64,000 nucleotides of DNA, taken from positions 62,001 to 126,000 of the forward strand of contig NZ_PGFE01000003.1 of NCBI RefSeq assembly GCF_002797595.1, read 5' to 3'. Positions 46,620 through 55,781 of this stretch are shown here, piece after piece. The notes under the pieces were generated by a model. It was given only the letters and a program-made list of their open reading frames with translations, had not been told where the DNA came from and did not search any database. Each line of letters starts with the position of its first letter. Positions within the stretch are counted from its first letter, which is position 1. Source of the stretch: Sediminihabitans luteus (GTDB taxonomy: Bacteria; Actinomycetota; Actinomycetes; Actinomycetales; Cellulomonadaceae). Position numbers and translations under genes: made by a program.

Positions 46620-47102
46620 TTACGAGGCGAGGACCTCGTCGAGGATCGCCTCGGCCTTCTCCTCCTCGGTGTGCTCGGCGAGCGCGAGCTCCGAGACGAG
46701 GATCTGCCGAGCCTTGGCGAGCATGCGCTTCTCGCCGGCGGACAGCCCGCGGTCGGCGTCACGACGCGAGAGGTCGCGCACGACCTCCGCGACCTTGATC
46801 ACATCGCCCGAGGCGAGCTTCTCGAGGTTCGCCTTGTAGCGGCGCGACCAGTTGGTCGGCTCTTCGGTGTACGGTGCGCGGAGCACCTCGAAAACCTTGT
46901 CGAGGCCCTCCTGGCCCACGACGTCGCGGACGCCGACGAGGTCGACGTTCTCCGCTGGGACTTCGATGGTCAGGTCACCCTGTGCGACCCTGAGCTTGAG
47001 GTAGGTCTTGTCCTCTCCGCGGATGGTGCGCGTCTTGATCTCCTCGATCAGTGCGGCTCCGTGGTGAGGGTAGACAACGGTCTCGCCTACGTTGAACGTC
47101 AT
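46620..47102 (-). CDS. carD: CarD family RNA polymerase-binding regulator
   Basis: 160 residues. The N-terminal RNA-polymerase-interacting domain ([17 protein letters not shown], then [17 protein letters not shown]) and the C-terminal helical DNA-binding domain ([20 protein letters not shown], the conserved Trp that wedges the -10 upstream edge) are both intact. CarD stabilises open promoter complexes, notably at rRNA promoters. Start is ATG 47102, with GGGGA upstream. Confidence 0.97.
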   Translation of the reverse strand: MTFNVGETVVYPHHGAALIEEIKTRTIRGEDKTYLKLRVAQGDLTIEVPAENVDLVGVRDVVGQEGLDKVFEVLRAPYTEEPTNWSRRYKANLEKLASGDVIKVAEVVRDLSRRDADRGLSAGEKRMLAKARQILVSELALAEHTEEEKAEAILDEVLAS

Positions 47103-47130
47103 CGGTTGGTGTCCCCTTTCGCGGCATACC

Positions 47131-47136
47131 AGTCTA
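47131..47136 (-). promoter_or_regulatory. Probable -10 element of carD
   Basis: TAGACT on the minus strand, 28 bases before ATG 47102, giving a leader of about 20 nt that includes the ribosome site. Confidence 0.45.
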
Positions 47137-47370
47137 ACACGCGGGATCACGCGCCCGACCGGGCGTCCCGCGGCGTCTGCGCAGGTCGCCCGCCGTGCGC
47201 CGCCCCTGGACTGCCGTCCGCGCGAGACGCACTAGGCTAGGTCCTGCACGCGAGCACCACGCGCGCGTCACGACCTGCGCACACGCGCGGGGAGCGCACG
47301 CGCCGGGCGTCGGACGCCCGCGCGCACCGAACGCACCGCACGACCGGACCGCAGCACCTAGGAGAGCCCC

Positions 47371-47856
47371 GTGACCCGCACCCCGTCCCGCCGAGCCTCC
47401 CGCACCGCGCTGCTCGCCGTCGCCGCCCTCGGCACGACCGCCGTGCTCACGGCGTGCTCGCCCACGACGACGAACCTCAACTACTCGGCGTCCGACGGCC
47501 TCGCGACCCGCGAGCTCGGCGACGTGCGCGGCATCAACCTGCTCGTGGTCTCGGACGGCGACGGCGCGCCCGGCGAGCTGCACGGCGCGTTCGCCAACCA
47601 CGGCAGCGAGGACACCACCGTCACGATCTCGGGCGGCGCGGGCGCGAGCACCGACATCGACGTCCCCGCGGGCGGCACCGTGTACTTCGGCAACGAGGAC
47701 GGCGAGACCGTCGAGATCCCGTCGGTCGAGACCGCTCCCGGGGGCCTCGCCCCCATCACGGTCGAGGCGAACGGCACGTCCGAGGACCTCTCGATCCCGG
47801 TGCTCGACGGCACGCTGCCCGAGTACACGCCGCCGGCGGCCACGCCCGCTGAGTGA
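47371..47856 (+). CDS. Lipoprotein (LpqE-like)
   Basis: 161 residues. A lipoprotein signal with lipobox VLTACS (Cys near 29) is followed by a beta-rich domain (LHGAFANHGSEDTTVTIS, VPAGGTVYFG). Position next to and divergent from carD, with ispD and ispF beyond, matches Mycobacterium tuberculosis lpqE beside carD (synteny recalled, not searched). Function unknown; similarity to copper-chaperone-like folds is possible. GTG 47371 has AGGAGAG upstream. Confidence 0.82.
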   Translation: MTRTPSRRASRTALLAVAALGTTAVLTACSPTTTNLNYSASDGLATRELGDVRGINLLVVSDGDGAPGELHGAFANHGSEDTTVTISGGAGASTDIDVPAGGTVYFGNEDGETVEIPSVETAPGGLAPITVEANGTSEDLSIPVLDGTLPEYTPPAATPAE

Positions 47857-47874
47857 CCCCCGCCTGAACCGCCC

Positions 47875-47907
47875 GAAGGGCCCGCACGCCGAGCGTGCGG
47901 GCCCTTC
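47875..47907 (+). terminator. Terminator hairpin after the LpqE-like gene
   Basis: GAAGGGCCCGCACGC and GCGTGCGGGCCCTTC form a perfect 15-bp stem with the loop cga. The right arm's end is part of the following 22-bp duplication. Confidence 0.88.
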
Positions 47908-47945
47908 TGCGTGATCACGCCGGCCCTTCTGCGTGATCACGCCGG
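47902..47945. repeat. Exact 22-bp tandem duplication overlapping a terminator arm
   Basis: Two exact copies of a 22-bp unit (cccttctgcgtgatcacg...). Each contains the 12-bp palindrome GCGTGATCACGC, so the palindromes are two helical turns apart. Confidence 0.92.
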
Positions 47946-48006
47946 CCGTCCCGAGCACCGCCGCACGCGTGATGAGTCCTGCGCGGGCGTCAGTGCTCCG
48001 AGGACG

Positions 48007-49452
48007 TCAGCCCTGCGACGACGTCACCCCGGCGGCCGCAGTCCAGTCGGTATCGACGAGCACGGTCGCGTAGAACTGCTCGAGCTCGTCGAGCTCGTCG
48101 GTCACCGCCGGCACGTCGATCGTGACGGGTCCGGTCGAGGTCAAGGGGACCGGGACCTCGACGATCGTCGACGAGCACGCGATCTCCCCCTCGGCGATCA
48201 CGACGCCCCCCTGCAGCACCCGGTAGGCCACGCCTCCGTCGGCGCCGACGGCCCGGGTGCAGGTCGCGAGCAGGGTGTACGCCTGCTGCGGGTCCGGCGC
48301 GCCCGAGTTCCCATGCGTGGTCGGCGAGCCACGGCCGTAGCTCAGCGACGCGACCTCGCCCCGCTCGCTCGCCCACGAGTTCAAGGTGCTTGTGGCCTCC
48401 TCCAGCGCGACCTCGGCACCGACGCGGCACGTCGCGGCGATGTCGCCCACGTACCGCTCGTGACCCTCCTCCTGCGCCTCGGCGGTGAGCGCGTCCACGC
48501 ACGCGATGCGCCCACGATCGCCCATCGGCAGGTCGCTCGGCGTGCGAGGCTCCGGGTCGAGCGTGGCCTCGCTACCGTCCCACACGGCCACGCAGGCACG
48601 CGCGCAGTACAGCGTGCCCGAGGGCGCGTCCATGGCCCAGAACCGCGGCGTCACCGCGTCCTGCGTCGCGTCGACCCGCACTGCGTAGACGTTGCCGGCC
48701 CACCCCGACCCCGTCCGGACCGGGTTGGCAGCCACGTCGATCGACTGGACCAGATCGCCGCTGCTCGTGCGGAACGGCTCGGTCGCGTACAGGTCGCCCG
48801 AAGGCGCCCCGAGCACCAGCTTCTCGCCGTCGCCCGGGCCCGGGCCGTCGTCGAAGGAGATCATGTCCGCGACCACGAGCTCGTGCGCGCCGTCGGCGCT
48901 GCGCACCACGAGGTAGCCGCGGTTCGCGTCGGACCCGGTCGTGAACGGCTCGGGCGTCGTGCCCGTCTCGAGCGCGGTCGCGAGGTCGGCGTCGTCACCT
49001 GCCCAGACGTCGAAGGTGAGGTCCACGTCGTCCGTGGCCACCTCATTCGGCGATGCGCCCGCGAACGTCACGAAGAAGCGCTCGCCCGGGACCCACGCGT
49101 CGAGACCGAGATCGATCACGGTGCGCTCGTCGTCGACCTCGTGCGCGACCGCGCCCTCCGCGACCGTGACGCCCGGGACACCCGCCGCGGTGACCTCGGC
49201 CGCCGAGGTGCCCTCTCCCACCGACGCCGGTGCCACCGCGGGCGTCGTGGCCAGCGCCCCGAGCGCGGCCGGTGCGGCGACTGCGGCCGCCGCCACGCAG
49301 GCCAAGGTCGCGGCGACCGCGCCGCCCCGTCGGACCCGCGCGCGGTGGCGGCTGCGCCGCACCACGGCGCCGGTGTCGAGCGTGGTCGACGCCCCTGCTC
49401 CCTCGACCGCGGCGCGCAGACGCGCCGCGAACTCGTCCTCGCTGCTGCTCAT
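48007..49452 (-). CDS. Membrane protein with large extracytoplasmic domain, coupled to an ECF sigma factor
   Basis: 481 residues: about 42 cytoplasmic residues (SSEDEFAARLRAAVEGAG), one membrane helix (~44-66) and a ~410-residue extracytoplasmic part without a recognised domain but with several Cys (CARACVAVWD, ATCRVGAEVA, LATCTRAVG), perhaps disulfide-bonded. ATG 49452 overlaps the sigma-factor stop by four bases, the usual anti-sigma position. The short N-terminus lacks a zinc HxxxCxxC motif, so it is not a classical ZAS anti-sigma factor. A sigma-linked sensor is inferred. Confidence 0.7.
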   Translation of the reverse strand: MSSSEDEFAARLRAAVEGAGASTTLDTGAVVRRSRHRARVRRGGAVAATLACVAAAAVAAPAALGALATTPAVAPASVGEGTSAAEVTAAGVPGVTVAEGAVAHEVDDERTVIDLGLDAWVPGERFFVTFAGASPNEVATDDVDLTFDVWAGDDADLATALETGTTPEPFTTGSDANRGYLVVRSADGAHELVVADMISFDDGPGPGDGEKLVLGAPSGDLYATEPFRTSSGDLVQSIDVAANPVRTGSGWAGNVYAVRVDATQDAVTPRFWAMDAPSGTLYCARACVAVWDGSEATLDPEPRTPSDLPMGDRGRIACVDALTAEAQEEGHERYVGDIAATCRVGAEVALEEATSTLNSWASERGEVASLSYGRGSPTTHGNSGAPDPQQAYTLLATCTRAVGADGGVAYRVLQGGVVIAEGEIACSSTIVEVPVPLTSTGPVTIDVPAVTDELDELEQFYATVLVDTDWTAAAGVTSSQG

Positions 49453-50069
49453 GACTGGTCCCCCTCGGACAGCTCGATGATCTGGCGCATCCGGGCGAGC
49501 GCCCTGGACGCGGTGGACTTGACGGTGCCGACCGGCATCCCGAGCTCGGTCGCGACCTCGGACTCGGGCAGGTCGAGCAGGTGCCGCAGCACGACGACGC
49601 GGCGCTGCCTGACCGGCAGCTGCATCAGCGCGCGCACGACGGCGTCGCGTGCGTGGACCCGTGCCTCGTGCTCGCCCGACCTGCGGTCGACGTCGCCGAA
49701 GCCGTCCTGGTCGACGCCCGTGAGCACCTCGCGGCGCGTGCGCCGCCACGTGTCGATCCGCAGGTTCGCGAGCACCGTGCGCGCGTAGACGAGCGGGTCG
49801 CCGTCGCGCGCCCGCCGCCACGAGCGCCACACCCGCTCGTACGTCTGCTGCACGAGCTCCTCGGCGCGGTGCCGGTCACCCGTCAGCAGGTACGCGACGT
49901 GCTGCAGGGTCGCCTTCGAGCGTTCGACGAACGCCACGAACTCCTGCTCCGCGCTCGCGTCGGTCGCGACCGCGAGCCGTGCCGGCGACTCGCGGTCGAC
50001 CGCGTCCCCCCGGGTCCCACTCGTGGCGTCCGACGCCACCCCGACCGCCGTCATCCGGTCCACCCGCAT
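49449..50069 (-). CDS. SigE-family ECF sigma factor
   Basis: 206 residues. Sigma region 2 (EQEFVAFVERSKATLQHVAYLLTG, AEELVQQTYERVW) and region 4 (LMQLPVRQRRVVVLRHL, VATELGMPVGTVKSTASRAL) match the actinobacterial SigE70-type ECF group. The N-terminal ~45 residues are variable. Start chosen at ATG 50069, with AGGGGG upstream; GTG 50108 and ATG 50054 are in-frame alternatives. Co-transcribed with the membrane protein downstream, which is probably its regulator. Confidence 0.87.
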   Translation of the reverse strand: MRVDRMTAVGVASDATSGTRGDAVDRESPARLAVATDASAEQEFVAFVERSKATLQHVAYLLTGDRHRAEELVQQTYERVWRSWRRARDGDPLVYARTVLANLRIDTWRRTRREVLTGVDQDGFGDVDRRSGEHEARVHARDAVVRALMQLPVRQRRVVVLRHLLDLPESEVATELGMPVGTVKSTASRALARMRQIIELSEGDQS

Positions 50070-50254
50070 CCGGTCCCCCTGCCCGCGTGGCGGCGCGTCG
50101 TACGGCACGGCCCCCTGCTTCTCGTCCGTCTCATGCCCTCCTCCACGCAGCGGCGCACGCCGAGGTTCCGTGCGCGGCCGACCGGATCGCGCGAACCCGG
50201 AGATCGATGCCGATCCGTGATGAACGGGCTATTCCACGCGTGGCTCGCAGACCC

Positions 50255-50260
50255 TACAGT
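50255..50260 (+). promoter_or_regulatory. Probable -10 element of the septum-formation-type lipoprotein gene
   Basis: TACAGT, with TTCCAC at 50232-50237 as a possible -35 (17-base spacing). This gives a leader of about 42 nt. Confidence 0.4.
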
Positions 50261-50308
50261 TCTCCCGGCGACCGCATGGTTCGCCGCCCATCCGACCCGA
50301 GGAACGCC

Positions 50309-50830
50309 ATGACCCGCCCCTCCCCCCAGCGCCGCGCGGTGCTGCTCTCGCTCGCCGTCGCCGCGACGCTCGCGACCTCCGGCTGCTCGGCCATCGACGG
50401 CCTCCTCGGCCCCGGCGAGGCGCAGCGCGAGGAGTCCAGCGGGACGGTCACCGCGGCGTCCGACGCCGACGTGTTCTCGCTGCGCGTCGGGGACTGTCTC
50501 GACACCACGAAGGTCGGCGACGACACCGAGCAACTCACGAGCCTTCCGGTGGTGCCGTGCGCCGACGAGCACGACGCCGAGATCTACGCCGAGACCACGC
50601 TGCCCGAGGGCGACTGGCCGGGCGAGGACGCCGTCGCGGCGACCGCCGACGAGTTCTGCCACGGCGAGTACGCCGACTTCGTCGGGCTCGACTACGACTC
50701 CTCGAAGCTCGAGTACTGGCCGCTCACGCCCGTCAAGGAGGGGTGGAACAGCATCGACGACCGCCTCGTGCAGTGCGTCCTGCAGTCGGCCGAGGCCGTC
50801 ACGGGCAGCCTCGAGGGCTCCGCGGTCTGA
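50309..50830 (+). CDS. Lipoprotein, septum-formation family-like
   Basis: 173 residues. Lipoprotein signal (LSLAVAATLATSGCS, Cys near 27) then an extracytoplasmic domain with VGDCLDT, VVPCADEHDAEIYAE, ADEFCHGEYADFVG and LVQCVLQ; four Cys likely make two disulfides. This pattern is that of actinobacterial septum-formation/DUF4190-associated proteins, whose function is not settled. Start is ATG 50309, with GAGGA upstream. Divergent from the sigma-factor gene; shares a terminator with pstB. Confidence 0.75.
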   Translation: MTRPSPQRRAVLLSLAVAATLATSGCSAIDGLLGPGEAQREESSGTVTAASDADVFSLRVGDCLDTTKVGDDTEQLTSLPVVPCADEHDAEIYAETTLPEGDWPGEDAVAATADEFCHGEYADFVGLDYDSSKLEYWPLTPVKEGWNSIDDRLVQCVLQSAEAVTGSLEGSAV

Positions 50831-50846
50831 GCGACCTCCCGCACGC

Positions 50847-50888
50847 ACGACGACGCCCGGCCGGGAGAACCCGGCCGGGCGTCGTCGT
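50847..50888. terminator. Bidirectional terminator between the lipoprotein gene and pstB
   Basis: A perfect 19-bp stem (left arm starts acgacgacgcccggccggg) with the loop agaa, between convergent stop codons. Confidence 0.9.
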
Positions 50889-50901
50889 CAGGACGGTCCG
50901 G

Positions 50902-51681
<780 letters not shown>

Positions 51682-51749
51682 CGTCTTGGTTCCTTGTCCT
51701 TGCCGTCTGCGGGGTGCTGAAGCTCTGCGGGGTGCGGGAGCGGGGCCGG

Positions 51750-52712
51750 TCAGCCGCGCAGCTTGGGCGCGAAGTAGCGGGAGATCAGGCGGGCCACGAG
51801 GTTGAGCAGCATGACGATGAGGATCAGCGTCAGCGCCGCGGCCCAGGCCCGGTCGAAGTTGATCGTGCGGATGCAGTCGATCGCGCTCTCGGAGCACGTC
51901 GCGAAGCCCTTCGAGTACTGCCCGTACACGTACACGGGCAGGGTCATCATGCGCCCCTCGAAGAGGTTGAAGTTGATCGAGTCGATCACGCCGACCGTCA
52001 CGAGCAGCGGTGCGGTCTCCCCGATCACGCGGGCCACGGCGAGCATGACGCCCGTGACGATCCCGGCGACCGAGGTGCGCAGCACGACCTTGAGGATCGT
52101 GAGCCACTTGGGCACGCCCAGCGCGTAGGAGGCCTCGCGGAGCTCGTTGGGCACGAGCTTGAGCATCTCCTCGGTCGACCGCACGACCACCGGGATCATG
52201 AGCACCGAGAGCGCGACCGAGCCCATGAGCCCCATGCGCACGTCCGGGCCGAACACGACCACGAACAGCGAGTAGGCGAACAAGCCGGCGACGATCGACG
52301 GGATGCCCGTCATGACGTCGACGAAGAACGTGACCCACCGGGCCAGGTGCCCCGTGCCGTACTCGACGAGGTAGATCGCGGTCATGATCCCGACGGGCAC
52401 CGAGATGATCGTCGCGCCGAGCGTGATCTCGACCGTGCCGACGATCGCGTGGTAGATCCCGCCGGCGTCCATGCCGCCGAACACCCCGCGCATCGAGTGC
52501 GTCAGGAAGTAGACGTCGAACCGGTCGATGCCCTTGGCGACGACGGTCCACGAGACCCACACGAGCGGGACCATCGCGAGCGCGAACGCGACGTAGACGA
52601 GTCCCTGCATGATGCGGTCGACGCGCGAGCGGCGGCGGTCGACCTGGCGCAGCGAGGCGCGGACGGCGGCGGTGCGCTCGTCCTCGGCGGGGGCGGTGAG
52701 GGTGGTGGTCAT
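51750..52712 (-). CDS. pstA: Phosphate ABC transporter permease PstA
   Basis: 320 residues with about six membrane helices and the binding-protein-dependent permease EAA loop ([22 protein letters not shown]). N-terminal cytoplasmic stretch of ~45 residues. Its start lies one base after the pstC stop codon, so they are tightly coupled. Confidence 0.96.
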   Translation of the reverse strand: MTTTLTAPAEDERTAAVRASLRQVDRRRSRVDRIMQGLVYVAFALAMVPLVWVSWTVVAKGIDRFDVYFLTHSMRGVFGGMDAGGIYHAIVGTVEITLGATIISVPVGIMTAIYLVEYGTGHLARWVTFFVDVMTGIPSIVAGLFAYSLFVVVFGPDVRMGLMGSVALSVLMIPVVVRSTEEMLKLVPNELREASYALGVPKWLTILKVVLRTSVAGIVTGVMLAVARVIGETAPLLVTVGVIDSINFNLFEGRMMTLPVYVYGQYSKGFATCSESAIDCIRTINFDRAWAAALTLILIVMLLNLVARLISRYFAPKLRG

Positions 52713-52713
52713 G

Positions 52714-53700
52714 TCAGTTCGCCCCCGAGAAGTCCTTGCGCCGCGCGACGATCGCGCGGGCGGCCATGTTGACGGCCATGGTGATGACGAACAGGGCGAG
52801 GCCGGTCGCGATGAGCGTGCTCACGCCGATCGGCGCCGCGTCGGCGTACTGCGCCGCGATGTTCGCCGCGATGGTCTGCTGCTGGCCGGCCTGGAGGATC
52901 GCGAACGAGTACAGGAACCCGGGCGACAGGATCATGAGCACGGCCATGGTCTCGCCGAGCGCGCGGCCGAGGCCGAGCATGGCGCCCGAGACGATGCCGG
53001 AGCGGGCGAACGGCAGCACCGCGGTGCGGATCATCTCCCACCGGGTCGCGCCGAGCGCGAGCGCGGCCTCCTCGTGCAGCTTGGGCGTCTGGAGGAACAC
53101 CTCGCGACAGACCGCGGTGATGATCGGCAGGATCATGACCGCGAGCACGACCGCCGCGGTCAGCATGACGCGCGCGGGCGTCGCCGCCGGTCCCTCGAAC
53201 AGCGGGATCCACCCGAGGAAGCTCGCGAGCCACTCCCAGATCGGCCCGACGAACCCGACGAGCGTCATGGCCCCCCAGAGGCCGTAGACCACCGACGGGA
53301 TCGCCGCGAGCAGGTCGACCGCGTATCCCAGCGCGGTCGCGAGGCGACGCGGCGCGTAGTGCGAGATGAACAGCGCGATGCCGATCGAGAGCGGGACCGC
53401 CATGACGAGCGCCAGCACCGCGGCGAGCAGCGTCCCGAACACGAGCGGGCCGACGAAGCTCAGGAAGCTCGCGTCGGCCGGGAACCACCCGACGTCCTGC
53501 GCGATCTCGGCGCCCGGCGTCGTCAGCGCGGGCCACGCGCGCGCGACCAGGAAGATCGCGACGGCCGCGAGGACCGCGAGGATCAGGGCGCCCGAGCCCG
53601 TCGACACGAGCCGGAAGGCCCGGTTCATGCCGCGGTCCCGGGGGGTCCGGCGCCTGCGCGCGGGGGTGGCCCGTGCGGTGGGCGGTGCCGTGGAGGTCAC
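52714..53700 (-). CDS. pstC: Phosphate ABC transporter permease PstC
   Basis: 328 residues, about six to seven membrane helices. EAA loop KLHEEAALALGATRWEMIRTAVLP and the PSVVYGLWGAM segment are typical of PstC. GTG start at 53700. It follows pstS after 102 bases, which contain no perfect hairpin; partial attenuation in the gap is possible but not seen. Confidence 0.96.
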   Translation of the reverse strand: MTSTAPPTARATPARRRRTPRDRGMNRAFRLVSTGSGALILAVLAAVAIFLVARAWPALTTPGAEIAQDVGWFPADASFLSFVGPLVFGTLLAAVLALVMAVPLSIGIALFISHYAPRRLATALGYAVDLLAAIPSVVYGLWGAMTLVGFVGPIWEWLASFLGWIPLFEGPAATPARVMLTAAVVLAVMILPIITAVCREVFLQTPKLHEEAALALGATRWEMIRTAVLPFARSGIVSGAMLGLGRALGETMAVLMILSPGFLYSFAILQAGQQQTIAANIAAQYADAAPIGVSTLIATGLALFVITMAVNMAARAIVARRKDFSGAN

Positions 53701-53802
53701 TCGTTCTCCTGTGGTTCGGTGTGCTGGTCTCAGCGGGTCGTGGTGCGGGCGCCGTCGGACGCCGGAGCCGGCCCGGCCCGTGAGGGCCGGGCCGGCGCGG
53801 GG

Positions 53803-54921
53803 TCAGGACTTGGCGCTGATGGCGTCGATCCCGGCCTGCGCGTTGGTGCGCAGCGTGTCGGAGATCGGCGCCGAGCCCGCGGCCGAGGCGGCGGCCTGCT
53901 GGCCCTCCTCGCTCACGATGTAGGAGAAGAGGCCCTTGACGAGGTCGGCCGTGGCCTGGTCCTCGTAGGTCGCGCACGCGATGTCGTACGTGACGAGCAC
54001 GAGCGGGTAGGTCGACGGGTCGGTCGACGTGCGGTCGAGCTCCATCGCGAAGTCGAACTCGCCACGGCCCTCGACGCGCGGGGAGGTGTCGACGATCGCG
54101 GCAGCACCCTCGGGGCTGTGAGCGACGTACTCGTCGCCGACCTTGATCGCGACCGTGCCGAGGTCGCCGGCCTGCGAGGAGTCCGCGTAGCTGATCGTGC
54201 CCTGGCCGCCGGTGACGGTCTGGATGATGCCCGACGTGCCCTTGGCCGACTGGCCGCCCTCGACCGGGAAGACCTTGTCGGCCTCGTACGGCCAGCCGTC
54301 CGCGCCGGCCTTGGCGAGGTAGTCGGTGAAGTTCTTGGTGGTGCCCGACTCGTCCGAGCGGTGCACGGGCGTGATGGCCGTGTCCGGCAGGTCGACGTCC
54401 GGGTTCTGGTCGGCGATCGCCGGGTCGTTCCAGGTCGTGATCTTGCCGTCGAAGATCTTGCCGATCGTGGCCGCGTCGAGGTTGAGCGAGTCGACGCCCT
54501 CGAGGTTGAAGACCACGGCGATCGGGCTGATGTAGACCGGCAGCTCGATGACGTCGCCGTCGAGGCAGACCGACTTCGCCTCGGCGACCTCGTCGTCCGA
54601 GAGCGCGGCGTCCGAGCCCGCGAACGCGACCCCGCCCTTGAGGAACTGCGTCACGCCACCGCCCGAGCCGACCGGGTCGTAGTTCACGGTCACGTCGCCG
54701 TTGGCGCTCTGGAAGCCGGCGCGCCAGGCGTCCATCGCAGCCTCCTGCGCGGACGAGCCCGCCCCGTTGAGCTCCCCGCTGAGCTCGGAGGCCTCGGAGG
54801 GGGCGTCGGAGCCACCAGTGCTACCGACCGGGTCGTCCGAGCCGCACGCGGTGAGCGTGAGTGCAAGCGCACCGGTGGCGACTGCGGCGGCCCCTACGCG
54901 GGAGAATCGGCTGAGCTTCAC
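53803..54921 (-). CDS. pstS: Phosphate-binding lipoprotein PstS
   Basis: 372 residues. Lipobox LTLTACGSDD (Cys near 26), then a phosphate-binding fold with NGAGSSAQEAAMDAW, VNYDPVGSGGGVTQFL and VHRSDESGTTKNF, the residues that grip phosphate in PstS. GTG 54921 is the start. A PHO box lies upstream, placing the operon under RegX3 control in phosphate starvation. Confidence 0.96.
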   Translation of the reverse strand: MKLSRFSRVGAAAVATGALALTLTACGSDDPVGSTGGSDAPSEASELSGELNGAGSSAQEAAMDAWRAGFQSANGDVTVNYDPVGSGGGVTQFLKGGVAFAGSDAALSDDEVAEAKSVCLDGDVIELPVYISPIAVVFNLEGVDSLNLDAATIGKIFDGKITTWNDPAIADQNPDVDLPDTAITPVHRSDESGTTKNFTDYLAKAGADGWPYEADKVFPVEGGQSAKGTSGIIQTVTGGQGTISYADSSQAGDLGTVAIKVGDEYVAHSPEGAAAIVDTSPRVEGRGEFDFAMELDRTSTDPSTYPLVLVTYDIACATYEDQATADLVKGLFSYIVSEEGQQAAASAAGSAPISDTLRTNAQAGIDAISAKS

Positions 54922-55013
54922 GTTGTCGTTCCATCCTGTTCAGCGTCTGTGGTCCGCGGCGATTACCGCTGACGTCGACGACGCTAAGGAGGCTGAGTGA
55001 CACGTTCGGGCTG

Positions 55014-55035
55014 CCCGAGTGAACTGGCGGTGAAC
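55014..55035 (-). promoter_or_regulatory. PHO box upstream of pstS
   Basis: On the minus strand, GTTCACCGCCA then GTTCACTCGGG: two 11-base direct-repeat units with GTTCAC heads, the form bound by PhoP in Streptomyces. It should bind the RegX3 homologue encoded next door. Confidence 0.8.
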
Positions 55036-55082
55036 AGTGGCTGGCCGGTTCTCCCGCGCGGGGCGCGCGTGACGGGATCACG

Positions 55083-55781
55083 TCACGCGACGTCGTCCGC
55101 GATCTTGTAGCCGAGGCCGCGGACCGTCACGAGGTACCGGGGCGAGGACGGGTCGGGCTCGATCTTGGCCCGCACGCGCTTGACGTGGACGTCGAGGGTC
55201 TTGGTGTCGCCGACGTAGTCCGAGCCCCACACGCGGTCGATGAGCTGGCCCCGCGTGAGCACGCGGCCGGCGTTGCGCAGCAGCAGCTCGAGCAGCTCGA
55301 ACTCCTTGAGCGGGAACGCGACGGGCGACCCGTGCACGAGCACCGTGTGCCGGTCGACGTCCATGCGCACGTGCCCGACGGCGAGCGGCTCGTCGCCGTC
55401 CGCGTCGTGCACGGCCTCGGGGTTGCGCCGGCGCAGCACCGCGCGCACCCGCGCGAGCAGCTCGCGGAACGAGTACGGCTTGGTCACGTAGTCGTCCGCA
55501 CCCAGCTCGAGGCCGACGACCTTGTCGATCTCGGAGTCCTTGGCCGTGAGCATGATGACGGGCACGTCGCCGCGCTGGCGCAGCTCACGGCACACCTCGG
55601 TGCCGCTCAGGCCGGGGAGCATGAGGTCGAGCAGCACGATGTCGGCGCCGCCGTCGTCGTACGCGGCGAGGGCCTCGTGCCCGTCGGCCGCGGCCACGAC
55701 GTCGTACCCCTCACGGGTGAGCTGATAGGTCAACGGGTCGCGGTAGGACTCCTCGTCCTCCACCACGAGGATGCGCGTCAC
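55083..55781 (-). CDS. regX3: Phosphate response regulator RegX3/PhoP
   Basis: 232 residues. Receiver with ILVVEDEESYRD, phospho-acceptor in IVLLDLMLPGLSG near 53, and KPYSFREL; winged-helix C-terminus (FPLKEFELLELLLRNAGRVLTRGQLIDRVW, THLDVHVKRVRAKIE-like segment TLDVHVKRVRAKIE). GTG 55781 overlaps the senX3 stop (GTGA). The neighbours pstSCAB, phoU, senX3, gpmA and mshA match the RegX3 region of mycobacteria. Confidence 0.95.
   Translation of the reverse strand: MTRILVVEDEESYRDPLTYQLTREGYDVVAAADGHEALAAYDDGGADIVLLDLMLPGLSGTEVCRELRQRGDVPVIMLTAKDSEIDKVVGLELGADDYVTKPYSFRELLARVRAVLRRRNPEAVHDADGDEPLAVGHVRMDVDRHTVLVHGSPVAFPLKEFELLELLLRNAGRVLTRGQLIDRVWGSDYVGDTKTLDVHVKRVRAKIEPDPSSPRYLVTVRGLGYKIADDVA

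Noticed and set aside
49449-50108. GTG 50108 as the sigma-factor start
   Set aside because: No ribosome site or -10 box is seen there, whereas ATG 50069 has AGGGGG at good spacing; kept only as an alternative.
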